64,000 nucleotides of DNA from Melieria omissa (GCA_963971225.1 OZ020268.1:56791900-56855899); one strand, 5' to 3'; shown: positions 1 through 11,377, numbered from the stretch's first letter. The notes: generated by a model not told the origin, from the sequence alone. Program-made: numbers and translations.

Positions 1-738
1 ACCCAGCACACCACCACCATCAACACGAAAACGTACAAAGTCGAGATGCTGGACGACGGCGGCCTGAGTATGGCCTCCGACGAGGACGACGACGATCTCA
101 TTAGCAGCGATGGCAGCATGTACGGCGACGGCGATCTGGCCCAGATGGCCGTGCAGGACGACGTGGCCAATCAGCTGGCCGCTGCCGGGCCAGTGGGCGT
201 GGCTGCTGCCGCAGCCATTGCATCGTCCAAGAAGCGCAAGCGTGCGCACTCGTTCGAAACGAATCCGTCGGTGCGCAAGCGGCAGCAGAATCGTTTGCTG
301 CGCAAGTTGCGCGGCATCATCTACGAGTTCACGGGGCGCGTGGGCAAGCAGGCGGTGGTGCTGGTGGCCACGCCGGGCAAGCCGAACACCAGCTACAAAG
401 TGTTCGGCGCCAAGCCGCTGGAGGATGTGGTGCGCAACCTGAAGAATATCGTCATGGACGAGTTGGAGAATGCGCTGGCGCAGCAGGCGCCGCCAGCGCC
501 ACAGGAGGATCCGTCGCTGTTCGAGCTGCCACCACTGATTATCGACGGCATACCGACGCCCGTGGAGAAGATGACGCAGGCGCAGCTGCGCGCCTTCATA
601 CCGCTGATGCTGAAGTACTCGACGGGGCGCGGCAAGCCGGGCTGGGGACGGGAGTCCACACGACCGCCGTGGTGGCCGAAGGAGCTGCCCTGGGCCAATG
701 TACGCATGGACGCACGCTCTGAAGATGACAAGCAGAAG
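1..738 (+). CDS. ewg: erect wing (NRF-1/P3A2 family transcription factor), DNA-binding exon, 5' partial
   Basis: Sequence-specific nuclear transcription factor; in Drosophila EWG is needed in neurons and indirect flight muscle. The reading frame is open from base 1, before the first visible Met (46), so the protein starts upstream of the window. Seen: an acidic Asp/Glu patch, a basic KKRKRAHSFE nuclear-localisation-like stretch, then the NRF-1/EWG DNA-binding domain (roughly bases 250-720) with the RLLRKLRGIIYEFTGRVGKQ and RGKPGWGRESTRPPWWPKELPW blocks that mark this family. Third codon positions are strongly G/C, as expected of a highly conserved exon. The exon ends AAG|GTGAGA at 738, phase 0, and the protein continues at 811. 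Family assignment is very secure; only the start is missing. Confidence 0.96.
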
Positions 739-810
739 GTGAGAGTGCGTCATCCCAACCTGAACACAATTGGCTTTTTTGAATTGTAATGCCGCGTCTT
801 CTGCTTACAG

Positions 811-1008
811 ATCAGTTGGACGCACGCGCTGCGCAAGATTGTCATAAACTGCTACAAGTATCATGGACGCGAGGATCTGCTGCCCACATTCGCCGATGAC
901 GAGGACAAAATCGAGCTGCTGACCGGCGACGAGGACGAATTGGACGAGCCCACAACGACCACCACAACCGTGCAGACCGTGGCCAATGCGGCGACGAACA
1001 CAACCAAC
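811..1008 (+). CDS. ewg: erect wing, second visible exon (end of DNA-binding domain and acidic segment)
   Basis: Continues the EWG frame in phase 0 after a 72 bp intron (acceptor CTGCTTACAG at 801-810). It encodes ISWTHALRKIVINCYKYHGRE, the family-typical end of the DNA-binding/dimerisation region, then an acidic DDEDKIELL stretch and a Thr-rich run. The donor is AAC|GTAAGT at 1008/1009, phase 0. Length 66 codons. Confidence 0.93.
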
Positions 1009-1130
1009 GTAAGTGCAATGGGCTGGTAGCATTAAAGGGTTTTTCATACGCAGGCCAACAATCACAAACGGCAAGTAATTTGCATAAAATTTGGCATTTT
1101 CTCATTGCGATGCACGCACAACAGCAGCAG

Positions 1131-1466
1131 GTGAATGTGGTGAAGATCAACAGTGCCGGCACCGTGATTACCACGCACACGGCGAACGCGCAAAACCAAC
1201 ACAACGCGGTGCCAACCATCATTCAGAGCACGAACAACCAGCACGTGACAACCACGGCCACGCTGCCGGCCTCCACCAAGATCGAGATCTGCACAGCGCC
1301 GTCGTCGGCGGTGGCAACGCACTCGTCGCACCAGCAGCAGCAGCAACAGCAGCAGCAGTCGAACGTCTCGGCCGCCAATAGTAACGCCGTTCAGACTATT
1401 GCCAACGCACAGGTCTGCATCGATCCGCTGACATTGGGCGATGTTGATGTTCGTACTAACCAAACC
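1131..1466 (+). CDS. ewg: erect wing, third visible exon (transactivation region, poly-Gln)
   Basis: Phase-0 exon beginning VNVVKINSAGTVITT, a segment typical of EWG/NRF-1 activation regions. It contains a CAG/CAA run (about 1329-1360) encoding nine glutamines. The acceptor is a tandem CAGCAGCAG, so the first base could be 1125, 1128 or 1131. The donor is uncertain: the next exon needs phase 0, and ACC|GTAGCA at 1466 or GAT|GTTCGT at about 1449 both fit. The frame stays open to 1626, and the tail past about 1500 looks intronic (T-rich). Confidence 0.8.
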
Positions 1467-1812
1467 GTAGCAAACACTGCAAAAAGCGTCTTGACGTTGT
1501 GTGCTTCAGTTGCATTTGAGCTTTTTTCAAGTTGCGTTTATCTGTTCAAGTTTTTTTTATTGTTATTTGAAGCCTGTAATGCTGCCGTTGAGTTGAGTTC
1601 TTACACACTAAATATTTGTTTTCTATAATTTTGGACTTGCGTTCTCGTTGCTGCTTTGATTTCATGATTTCAATTACGTTTGGATTTGTTCGATTGCGTT
1701 GTTTTAGTTGATTTAATTTATTTGAATTAATTTATGATTTCTTTGAAAACCGTTTTTGGGTTGAACAATTGAAATAATAGTGGTTTGTGTATTGGTTTTG
1801 TTACATTTATAG

Positions 1813-1944
1813 TACAACACTCAGACGGTGCTGTCCACCATACAAAACGCCGACGGCACAGTCTCCATTATACAAGTGGATCCCAATAATCCTATTATCA
1901 CGTTACCCGATGGCACAACGGCTCAGGTGCAAGGCGTTGCCACG
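1813..1944 (+). CDS. ewg: erect wing, fourth visible exon
   Basis: A 44-codon phase-0 exon between ATTTATAG (1805-1812) and ACG|GTAAGT (1944). It encodes QTVLSTIQNADGTVSIIQVD and PNNPIITLPDGTTAQVQGVAT, a beta-rich Gln/Thr activation segment conserved between EWG and vertebrate NRF-1. Confidence 0.92.
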
Positions 1945-2003
1945 GTAAGTATTTTGTTGAAGATTCGATTGAAAGAAGTTTTAATATTTGAGTGGGATTG
2001 CAG

Positions 2004-2148
2004 TTGCATCAGGGCGACGGCACAGCCACCATACAAACGGTACAAAGTCTGGCCGACGTCAATGGCCACGAAAATATGACTGTGGATCTGACCGAGGCGA
2101 CCGTAGCGCAAGATGGACAAATCTATATAACAGCCGAAGACGGGCAGG
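2004..2148 (+). CDS. ewg: erect wing, fifth visible exon
   Basis: Starts after GGATTGCAG (1995-2003) and ends GGGCAGG|GTAAGT at 2148, phase 1. It encodes LHQGDGTATIQTVQSLADVN, HENMTVDLTEA and QDGQIYITAEDGQG. The phase-1 end matches the phase of the acceptor at 2354, which supports both junctions. Confidence 0.92.
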
Positions 2149-2354
2149 GTAAGTGAAGGGAGTTTCAGAAATAGTTTCGTGCTGAGAAAAGGGTGGAAAC
2201 GAAAACTTAACCCATTCTCACACATTCCCTCAAAAAGGCTGGCATACTCTTAGGCTGCGTTTTGGATTCCTTGAACCACGTTTCTTAACACAGAAATTAG
2301 CATACATCTAAAAATGCAATTCTAACCTCCATTTCATCATTGAACACATTTTAG

Positions 2355-2482
2355 GTTACCCGGTGTCCGTGAGCAACATGATAACTGTGCCGGTCTCCGC
2401 TTCCATGTACCAGTCAATGATGGCGAACATACAGCAAATACACACCAATAGCGATGGCACTGTGTGCATAACGCCCATGCAG
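2355..2482 (+). CDS. ewg: erect wing, sixth visible exon (last before the regulated intron)
   Basis: Begins after ACATTTTAG (2346-2354) with GYPVSVSNMITVPVSASMYQ and ends CCCATGCAG|GTACAA at 2482, phase 0. Its last residues (SDGTVCITPMQ) join in frame to VENGDQLETI of the terminal exon at 6803. The donor GTACAA is weaker than the GTAAGT donors upstream, which fits an optional splice. The frame also runs through the donor into the extension at 2483-3370. Confidence 0.92.
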
Positions 2483-3370
2483 GTACAAACACAAAGCAAT
2501 AGTAATAATAACAACAGCAACAACAACTGCACCAATACCAACACCAGCTCCAATAGCAACACTAGCGGTCAATATCAGTGCTATACCATAACGACCGCAC
2601 CGGGCGGCCTGGGCGCACGCCTGCTCGCTAGTGGCCAAAGCATGCCATCGACTGCAAATCAAAGCCAAACAAATTTAGCCAATAACAATACCACACGTTG
2701 CCAAATATTTAATCAATCTAGTTTAAGTAATAATGCTAGTCAGCAGACAACAAACAGCAGCAGCAACCATCAACACCAGCAGCCACAGCAACACCACCGC
2801 CAGCAGCAGCAAGCGTCGCTGCATCAAAATCAAACAACGAAAATTTATATTTCCAGCGGTGCAGCCAATTTCAATATCAATGGCGGCAATTTAAGTAACC
2901 TTAACCATAACAACAACAACAATAATAATACCACAACAAATAACAACAACAACAAGATAGGAAGTGCCAATTCAACGACGCTGCAATTGCCGCTGAATCT
3001 GCCAATTGTGCTGGCCACGGCCAGCAGCGGCAGTGGCAGTGGCCGGGCGCCAGCTACCAGAGCGTCAACGCAGGCGCAGGCACTGCAGGCAACTGCAACC
3101 AGCACAGCGGCAGCGACAACCACAACGACAACCGGGAAGCGCAACAGCCACAAACGCCGCAAGCAGACCTTCGGCAAAGTGGCGGCGCCAATCAAGCGCG
3201 AGCGCAGCTCCGGCTCCGCCGACGGACTGCTCCATATGCCGCTGGTTGACAGCGACGGCACCGATGTGGGCGCGAGTGCTGCTCGTGGTGGTGGTGCTGC
3301 TGCTACTGGCGGTGGTGGCAGTGAGTTGTTGCTGAACAAAACCATCAAACTAGAAAATGTAGAAAATTAA
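2483..3370 (+). CDS. ewg: erect wing, in-frame alternative C-terminus encoded by the start of the last intron
   Basis: If the 2482 donor is not used, the EWG frame stays open for 295 more codons to TAA at 3368-3370. The segment is rich in Asn, Gln, Ser and Thr homopolymers (AAC/AAT and CAG/CAA runs). Near its end it becomes GC-rich at third positions and carries a basic KRNSHKRRK stretch and two IKxE-type (psi-K-x-E, SUMO-consensus-like) motifs, IKRE and IKLE. That composition resembles coding sequence rather than intron. In Drosophila, unspliced or alternatively polyadenylated ewg transcripts give shorter or different C-termini. Whether this extension is translated here is inference. Confidence 0.6.
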   Translation, partial: VQTQSNSNNNNSNNNCTNTNTSSNSNTSGQYQCYTITTAPGGLGARLLASGQSMPSTANQSQTNLANNNTTRCQIFNQSSLSNNASQQTTNSSSNHQHQQPQQHHRQQQQASLHQNQTTKIYISSGAANFNINGGNLSNLNHNNNNNNNTTTNNNNNKIGSANSTTLQLPLNLPIVLATASSGSGSGRAPATRASTQAQALQATATSTAAATTTTTTGKRNSHKRRKQTFGKVAAPIKRERSSGSADGLLHMPLVDSDGTDVGASAARGGGAAATGGGGSELLLNKTIKLENVEN

Positions 3371-6300
3371 TTACGCACAGTTGTCGAACAGTTGCCGTAT
3401 CGCGCAACAAAGCAGCGTGCAGCGCAAATTGTTTCCAGCGAAAGTTTCTCATAGTTGCTTACATATGTACTACTATATATGTATTTATGTAGTTAGCGTA
3501 GCCACTTAGCCAAGTTCGGTAGAAGTAAGACGCAAGCACGCAACCTGAATTGCGATGAAGCCAAGTTGCTAACAACTTTTATCATCTAGTCAACGCATAT
3601 TACCAAATTACAATTTAGCTGCACCCAAGTTTACATAGCAGGTAGCTTAAGAATGCTGTTAGCTGTAGGAGCCTCTTTCGTTGCTTTGCAAGTTGCAATG
3701 GAAGTTTCTTAAAAAAGTTTCTATACAATTTTTGCAATCGATGTGGCGATTATTGCCGCTTGAAATGTGCCAGAGGAGTTAAAGAAGTATAGATTAATAT
3801 TGGAGTGTGTAAAGAAGGTGTGTGGAAGTGTAACAGAATACAATGAAGTATCAAACTTTACCTCGAATCCTAACTTCCTTGAACCCCTAACCCTCGAACT
3901 TATGAAGCCTTGACACTTCATTATTATTGGTGTCTGTTTGAGTTTGTTGTTAGAGTTTTGATTTATGGTAATGGTTTGCATTTCTGTCATTTCTATTGAA
4001 TTGGTTGCTTTGAACAAGTACTTCATTTCTGTAGTCAAATCGGACTTTTGTTCTTCGGAATCTGTTCGGAATCAGAATTTGTTCTTTGATCTCATTTTTC
4101 AATTTATTCATTTTTCAATTTAGTAGGTCACAGATTCCTAGTTTCCTTTATCAGTAGAATCTTATTACATAAATATTTATTGGTTTAGTTCAATGAAAAA
4201 AACCTATGAGAACAAAAGTCAACCAATGCCAATCAATTCAATTCCCAACAACTCAATCAGCGAAGCTCAATTTTCTTTGATTTAATACAAGTCGCTGTAT
4301 ATTATTTTTATTATTTTAATTTAGTTTGTTGCAATGCAATTGAATTGATTAGTTGAATTGAATGCTTGACTATTCATTTTAATTAAATTCAAGTGATTTC
4401 ATATTTGAATTCAATTTGTTGTATTAACCAGAGACAAGTCATTTATATTTTCTTCAATTCAAAGTTGTCCACAATTTAATTTGATTTTCTATAATAAAAT
4501 ACATTGAATTGAAAGTTAAGATCTCAAATTGGATTCAATTTACTATTTTAACCAAAGACAAGTTCGGTCTATTCTCCTGAGCTAAAATCAATTCAAAGTT
4601 GTCTATTATTTAATTTGATTCTCTATAATTCAGTGCAGTTAAATTTTCTCTCTAATTGGATTACATTTATTACACATAATCACTTCAAATTAATTCCCTG
4701 CAATTTAATGCAATTCAATTTTCTTTTGAACTGGAATCAATTCACAACATTAATCAAAAATTAGTCAGCTCCATTATTCTCAACTCATTCAATTCAATTA
4801 GTTACAACTAAGTTTGATTTTTTATATATAAATTTAATTCAATTTTCTCTTCAATTGGATTCACTTTACCAAAGACAAGTCAGCTGTATTCTTCTCAATT
4901 GAAATTAATTAAAGTTTCAATAAATTCTTTACTATTAAATTTTTGTTATTCAAATTCAATTAAATTTTCTATTTAATTTAATTCAATTTACATTAAAAAA
5001 TACAAAGTTTTCTCTTATTCTCCTCTTACCTTCTCTCTCTTTTATTCACCTCAGTTTAATTAAAAAAAAAAATTCTCTACATTTAAATTTAATTCTCATC
5101 TTACAAAATTCAACTCAAATTCCAATTATCCGACTTAGTTTAACTCAAGTATATTTTTCTGAATTCTCTTTAATGAAACTCAATTCTAAATCAAAGCTTT
5201 TACTTACCATTGATTATTTTGTGATTATGATTCAAAATTTTGCCCCTCAAAAATTCTTTTAATTAGCTCACAATAAAGAAAATATCAAATTGCCATTTCA
5301 TTGCCGTTGATATTCTGTTACATAACACTTACTTCACTTGAAAGTTGGGTCAAACATTAGTTTGACTAGTAACTAATAATTGAAATTTTGTAATTAACTG
5401 AAACTTGGCCTAGTGAAACTTTGGCCCAACTCTGGACATGCAAATCGAATGCCGAAAGAGGAAAGTAATAGAAATAATTTACTTTATTTAGCACATATTC
5501 GCATACTAAACTTGCCATCATTGTTACAATTTTATTTTGTTTGTCATTTGTTTGTTGTAGCTTAGAGTTTAGCTTAGCTTTAATTAAATTAATTATATTT
5601 TAATTAAAATATTATCTACACCTAAAGTTAGTATGGCAAATTAACTATTGTCATAAGTTAATGAAAGAACCAAAGTCAACGTAACGAACCCACATTAGCA
5701 GAGCCTAGCAATGTTCCTAGAGTTAACACTAACCACCAACTAACCAATCAATGAAACAATCAACCCTCTTGCTAATTCGAAACAAAGCCAAAAAATTGTT
5801 TAGTTTTTCGTATGTTTTATGATATTGTTTTACGTTATTGCGTGTAGTTGTTTTATTTTTTATGTTAAATATTAATTCAACGAAAATTTATGTAAAAATA
5901 CTAAGAGAGAGAAAAATCGAAACAGAAATATGTTATGTTTTTTTTTTTTTAATAAGTGTTTACAACAACAACAACAACAACAACAACAATGTGTGCTCTA
6001 CTCGACTTTGTTGCAATACCATACAAGTGCAATTAATATATATTTTGTATATATAGAGGCGCACAAAATTGCTCACATTTCTTGTATTTAATTCAAGAAA
6101 GAAAATAGAAAATTTTGAAAAGGAAAAATTGAAAAGAAAAAGTTGAAAAGAAAAAAGTTGAAAGAAAACATTTGATGTGCTAACAGATTGAATTTATTTA
6201 CAAGAGAGTTTTGTTTTAGAGTTTTTTTTGTTTTATGCACGACAACGCACTAAAAATTGTTAAATTATATGGAAAATTTAATGATTTAGGAAATTTTTAG

Positions 6301-6802
6301 ATTATTGCTTTTACTTTTTATATGAATTTGGTTGCAAATGCTAAATGAGCAGAAAATGTAAGCGCCCGCTTTTCACTTGTTGTAATTGTATATTTAAATG
6401 TAAATTTAAATTTAATAGTTTTATTTGTTTATCTTATATTGTTGTGATTTTATGTATGTATTTTAAATAGTTTGCATTGATCAATGTAAATATGTAGTAA
6501 ATGCAATAAAAATTAAACCAAATACAAATTTATACATTTTGATTTATTTGGAAATTTTGTATAATTTTTTATAATAATTTTTGTCTTTTATAATTGCACC
6601 ATTATTCCTTAGTTTTACTTTCAGTTGATGCTTTTGAGTTTGAAATCGCTGGCGTAACAAATGGCAAGTGGAGTAGGCAGAGTGCAAGGAATCTCTCAGG
6701 CTGTTTCTGCGAAAAAGTCTTTACAATAATTAACAAACTTTTCCATATAATTTCGTTTACATTCTTCAAGTGTCATGAAACTTTTTTTGCTTTCATTCGC
6801 AG
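3371..6802 (+). other. ewg: rest of the ewg terminal intron, including possible alternative 3' UTR
   Basis: 3.4 kb of AT-rich DNA between the extension stop and the terminal exon. From 4100 to 5300 it is filled with diffuse TTCAATT/AATTGAA repeats. AATAAA signals occur at 5272-5277 and 6505-6510. A CAACAA run lies at 5963-5989. No further coding exon is visible. The acceptor is TTTCATTCGCAG at 6791-6802. Confidence 0.7.
6505..6593 (+). promoter_or_regulatory. intronic poly(A) signal with downstream AU-rich, ELAV-type motifs
   Basis: AATAAA at 6505-6510 is followed over about 80 bases (6535-6593) by a cluster of AT4-6-type motifs (ATTTTG, AATTTTTTAT, AATTTTTGT, CTTTTAT), roughly 210 bases before the terminal-exon acceptor. 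In Drosophila, ELAV binds AU4-6 motifs just downstream of the poly(A) site in the last ewg intron and blocks 3' end formation there, allowing neurons to splice to the terminal exon. The same order of parts here suggests conserved regulation. That ELAV binds here is inference. Confidence 0.55.
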
Positions 6803-7000
6803 GTGGAAAACGGCGACCAGCTGGAGACAATAACGATGTCGCCCGGCATGCAACAGATGCTGATACAGGGTGCGCCCGGCACGGAGCCGCAAGTGCTGCA
6901 AGTGGTCAGCCTAAAGGATGCAACGCTGCTCTCCAAGGCCATGGAGGCCATTACGGGCGGCAACGTCAAGGCCGAGGACACCATCATTATGGAGCAATAA
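6803..7000 (+). CDS. ewg: erect wing, terminal exon
   Basis: Phase-0 exon encoding VENGDQLETITMSPGMQQML, IQGAPGTEPQVLQVVSLKDA, TLLSKAMEAITGGNVKAEDT and IIMEQ, ending TAA at 6998-7000. This is the conserved EWG/NRF-1 C-terminus. It is reached from the 2482 donor across a 4.3 kb intron and would be included in the full-length neuronal protein. Third positions are again G/C rich. Confidence 0.95.
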   Translation: MENGDQLETITMSPGMQQMLIQGAPGTEPQVLQVVSLKDATLLSKAMEAITGGNVKAEDTIIMEQ

Positions 7001-7170
7001 ACTGCAAACGAATCCCAACTGCTGGCCAACAACCAAAACATAACGCAAATCAATGTTAATAACTACCAACCACAATTCTAGTCAGAAGAGCGTCTTACAA
7101 ATGATTGAATTTAAGCTTGACGGTTATCAATTTAGTTCAGCTAATAAAGTAACTAACTTAAGCTAATAAA
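7001..7170 (+). terminator. ewg: ewg 3' UTR with two poly(A) signals
   Basis: AATAAA hexamers at 7143-7148 and 7165-7170 follow the ewg stop and probably set the 3' end of the long transcript. Confidence 0.6.
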
Positions 7171-9837
7171 ATAAGCTACTTTAGCATAGTTTCTTGTGTT
7201 TAGTTTGACTTGTGTTACTGTACATAGTAACCTTTTGAAAGTACCTGAAAGGTGTTTATATCATTGATTTCCACAAATAACGATTATTTATGTCAAATAT
7301 GGCGTTGAATTTATTTTTCTAGAATTTATTTATATATTTGGGCTTCATCTAACTAACAAACCGAATTGCTCAAAAATGTTTCTAAGTTGAGAAAAAAATA
7401 GCTAGTTTTGTTTCTAAAATACAGCAATGTTGTACAGGATGATTGCTTTAAAGTATGTTAAACGTTTTTTTGATGTTATTCTTTGTTCATTTTTTAATTC
7501 TTTTTGAAAATAATAAGCGAATGTTTTATATTTATTAATCTTGATTTTATGAATTTATGCTATATTTTTTTTTACTCACTTCTATTATAAATTACAATAT
7601 AGAACGCTTACTTACTTTAGTTGTTTACTTTGTCAAGAAATGTTTAACAGTTAATAAATACTTATATATTTTTTACAAATCTATATACTTTTTCCACATG
7701 TATAACATAAACACTCTTGAACTGCGTTCCAAATCAGTGACTATAGCTTTAAGTCCTTTTAAATCTATAATATTAGTACATTATATGACATTTTTTGTTC
7801 AAGTATGGGTATAGGCAATTTGGTATTATTTTTCTTCCAATTAATAATTACTAAATTTTGTATTGTTTATTTAATTTTTATATTTGTATCTTCTTTTTAT
7901 TGTTATTAAATGTCTTAAATGCAAAATTGTTTATTATTTTTCTTCAGTTTTAAAATGTTCTAAATGTTTACAAAATCAAACTTTTTGAAACTTTTCAATG
8001 TTTTCAACGTATTTTGAATAGTTTTAAAATATTTTGTATTTTTTTTAATTTTTTTTTAATATATACTGACTGTTAGCATTTGATATGTGAAGACATAAGT
8101 TTGTTACAATTTCTTTGAACAAAATTTTTTTGTATAAATGATTATGTAATTCCATGTATTTTGTTTTAATGTCCTCAACTGTCTCTATTTACTTTTCGCT
8201 ATTCGATTCACTGATTTTGTATTCAAGTCTAGTCAAAATGTATGGATTGTGGTACCGCATTGTTTTTATGATTGTGAGCATTCAAATTTGATGATAGAAC
8301 GATGTCTAGTCAGAATTGGGTTTAAAAATAGTTTTTTTTTTCAATATTGACAATTTACAATGATATTCTAATGATATTTATTGAAAATACTAGCATCTAT
8401 ATATAAATTAAACTAAGTATAATTTAACATTATAATATAATGTATGAATATTGTATTTATATGATATAAATATATGAATGATTAAAGACATAGTAAGCAG
8501 AGTTGAAATTCCACTACTACATACTATTTACTCTTGTATTTGTAATATTACTTAAGTATGCCTAAGCTGAAAGTAAAACTGAAATTAATATATAAATAAA
8601 TTTTATAATAAAATGCTGTATAATCATGGACGTTTTAATTGATAGCTAACATTTTATAATATAATTATTATAATTTTATTTCTCTCTGTGTGAGTGCAAC
8701 TGTTCACTTTTAGCATAGACGCAGATGACTTTATTTTGTCATAGAATGCTGCAACAGTTTTCATTAGCTGATGAATGTTACAAGCAGTTGAAAATTATTT
8801 TATTAAGTAGCGCTTAAACCAACACAGACACAACTCCGACAATAGCAAAATCATGTCAATCACACTGGCTGGCATTGCGTTTGACATTATGCAGGCTTCG
8901 GGCCACTGAATTTACTCGTCATATCACCAACTCTGTAGGTGCATTTGTGTCATACGTATAAACAGTTGTTTGTATATTAATATGATATGTACATATATAA
9001 ATACGATCGTGTTAATGCAAGCGCAGCTGTGGTTATTGCAATTTTTCTCATGTTGTACATTTTCATGGCACATTGAAGTATGAAATCGTATGCACTTTGT
9101 TTCGAAGTGAGTTGAATTATCAGCTAGCGGTAGAATTAGATGTATGTGTGTGTGTGTGTTAGAATGGAGTCAGTTTCGTTGGCGCGAGTTAATAGCATTG
9201 CATTGTAACATCAATCAGTCAGGCAGTCAGTCGACATGTCGTAGTTGGTCATAATAAACAATCTAAATGCAAATTAATCTCTGCCAATGCATTCACTCGA
9301 CTTTGTCCATTTGCTCAAACGCGCGTAATGCGTGTGTGTGTGTGTGGGTGTTTGAGTGTAGAGCCATGTTGGACGCCTGCAGCGCGAGCCAATTGCGTCT
9401 GAGAGCAATGCAATTGTGCCACATTCATAATGCGTACGTGTGCTGGAATATGTATGTATGTATGTGTGCATGTATGCACTTATGCACTGGCGAGCACATT
9501 TATGTATTCGTTGCCTGCCAGCGTGTCTGTCAGTTATAAATTATTGGCACACTTGCCCGATTACCCACCAATGCATATGCAACATTAACGGCACAATGCA
9601 TGTGACACATTGCATATGCTGTGCCGGCCGCTGATGAAGCGTGTCGCCTTACTTAAACACTAATCACTGTCACATAATTCTGACACCATAAAGTAGTTAA
9701 TAATTTATAAAATAATAACATATAAACAACAATTTAAAATTTATTTCAATAAAAAAGAAATGAAATTAGTTCATTTTCGCAGAGTTGAAAAGTGAAATTA
9801 AAATTGAATTCAAATTACCAACAAGTAAACAAGACTT
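7171..9837. other. intergenic, AT-rich
   Basis: No open frame with coding character on either strand. From about 7300 to 8650 the DNA is very AT-rich. From 8690 to 9650 composition becomes balanced, with TG microsatellites (9143-9160, 9332-9350) and a TATG run (about 9448-9466). Upstream regulatory DNA is possible but no specific site can be supported. Confidence 0.6.
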
Positions 9838-9945
9838 TGTTAATACTGGAAAGACCGCAAGTTTTTGGTACCTACAAAGGCTACACATTAAATTCGCTGA
9901 TATCTCGAAAAGTACATATCGGATCTGGGTAATTGCAATTGTGGA
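9838..9945. mobile_element. solo end of a TTAA-type (piggyBac-like) MITE
   Basis: Begins TTAATACTGGAAAGACC and contains CGCTGATATCTCGAAAAGTA. The same two blocks occur in the MITE at 17053-17299 (TTAACACTAGAAAGACC and, inverted, CTTCGAGATATCAGCG). Only one end can be recognised here. Confidence 0.45.
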
Positions 9946-10299
9946 ACCCTATTTGTAGAACTAATTATAGAACCCAATAAAAAAATAAAAGTCGTCAAAG
10001 CAAAAGTTGATAGAAATAGGTACTAAAGAAAATGCAAATAATAACGAATTAAAAACCCTAAAATTACCACAATGGTCTTCCCAGTGTTAATTTGTTCAGA
10101 TTTAATTTGGTCAGAGTTCCAATTTAACAATTTGAATCAAGAATTCTTAAACAATTTTTGTGACAGCTTGCTAATTCGAACCACTAGTCCCACAAGTTCT
10201 GAGGTTCGAAGCACTGAAAGAATCGAGTTTCCAAGAGTTCAAAGTAATGAGAGTGTTAAGCTGTGATTATAAGCAGCCACCTACCCCTTCTTACTCCAA

Positions 10300-10560
10300 C
10301 CGTTTCCCTAATAAGTTTTTTCTACATAACTAATGGAGTAGAAAATCCCTCACTATTTGTTCGAAAAGCTCATACCTTTCAGGTCGAGGAGACACCACAA
10401 TTTGATTGTCCCAGAATATAACTTTTTAACATCATCAAGACTATTTTTCATTAACGCTGTGAGGGTCTGGAACTCGGTTCCTGAGGTCATAAGGGCGGGA
10501 CTGAACAGGAACAACTTTAAGACAAGAATTTATGAGTATTTTAAATCACTTTAATCGCAG
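10300..10560 (+). pseudogene. LINE reverse-transcriptase C-terminal remnant
   Basis: The open stretch 10357-10554 encodes SRRHHNLIVPEYN, SSRLFFINAVRVWNSVPEVI and NNFKTRIYEYFKSL. This is the 'R.H.N...F.....VRVWNSLP..I' tail found at the end of jockey/CR1-type non-LTR retrotransposon ORF2 proteins. The rest of the element is missing or unrecognisable. It is a 5'-truncated dead copy, distinct from the LINE at 22390-23960. Confidence 0.65.
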
Positions 10561-10745
10561 GGTACCAAGATACTTTTGTGTTGGATGCAGGTCACCTCTT
10601 CTTCTTCTCCTTCTTCTTTATGTATTCTCCTCTTTCATTTCTAATTTTCCTACTATTTTTGTCTTCTACTTCTAGATGTAAGATTAAATATATTATTATT
10701 GTTATTAGATTTAAGTTTTGCTTTCATTCCAGTAAAATTTATTAA

Positions 10746-11373
10746 CCCATTTTCGGCCGCTACCAGAAATAGCCAATATTTTTCTAATTCCTTTTAAGGA
10801 CTTACATTTAGGACCTTAATCAAGAATATTTTTGTATTTTTTTTGTGTTTTTTTTTTTTTACAAAATTTTTTTATAAATAAATAAAAATTGAATTTCAAA
10901 TAAAAACAAATATATATGTATATAGTTTTAGTCAGATAATAATCAAGCATGAAAACAAACAATTGTTGGCTTACATATGTGCATACATGACGACTTCTGG
11001 CCAATAGTCGATTTTTCGACCACTGAAAAGTACGCGGTGCTGAAGGGTTAAAAATATTTTCATAAACTTATGGATATCAATTGATTGTGGTAATTTGGTC
11101 TTTAGGCTTCGTAAATAATCAATAATTAATAGATAATTTGAAAAGGTTATATATTTTTCAGAATATTCAAAATATGACTAAAAAAATGCTTTTTTTCGTG
11201 CCTTCGCCAACATCTTTAAATTTATCTTTAAAAAAAAAAATTATAATTTGGAGGGGTTACCAAAAGATCAAAGCTATTTTATGCATCAAAAGTTCAAAGA
11301 TATAATGTCTAAGTGCAGAGCTACTCTCCTTCAAAGTGGCTGGTCGAAAAATCGACCAGCGGCCGAAAATGGG
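10746..11373. mobile_element. TTAA-flanked MITE (piggyBac-type), 628 bp
   Basis: Perfect 16 bp terminal inverted repeats CCCATTTTCGGCCGCT are each bordered by TTAA (10742-10745 and 11374-11377), the piggyBac target-site signature. Palindromic TCGATTTTTCGACCA-type motifs occur near the right end and at about 11007. A second internal end-like sequence (rc TTAACCCTTCAGCACCGCG) lies near 11030-11048, so the element may be composite. No transposase frame. Confidence 0.75.
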
Positions 11374-11377
11374 TTAA

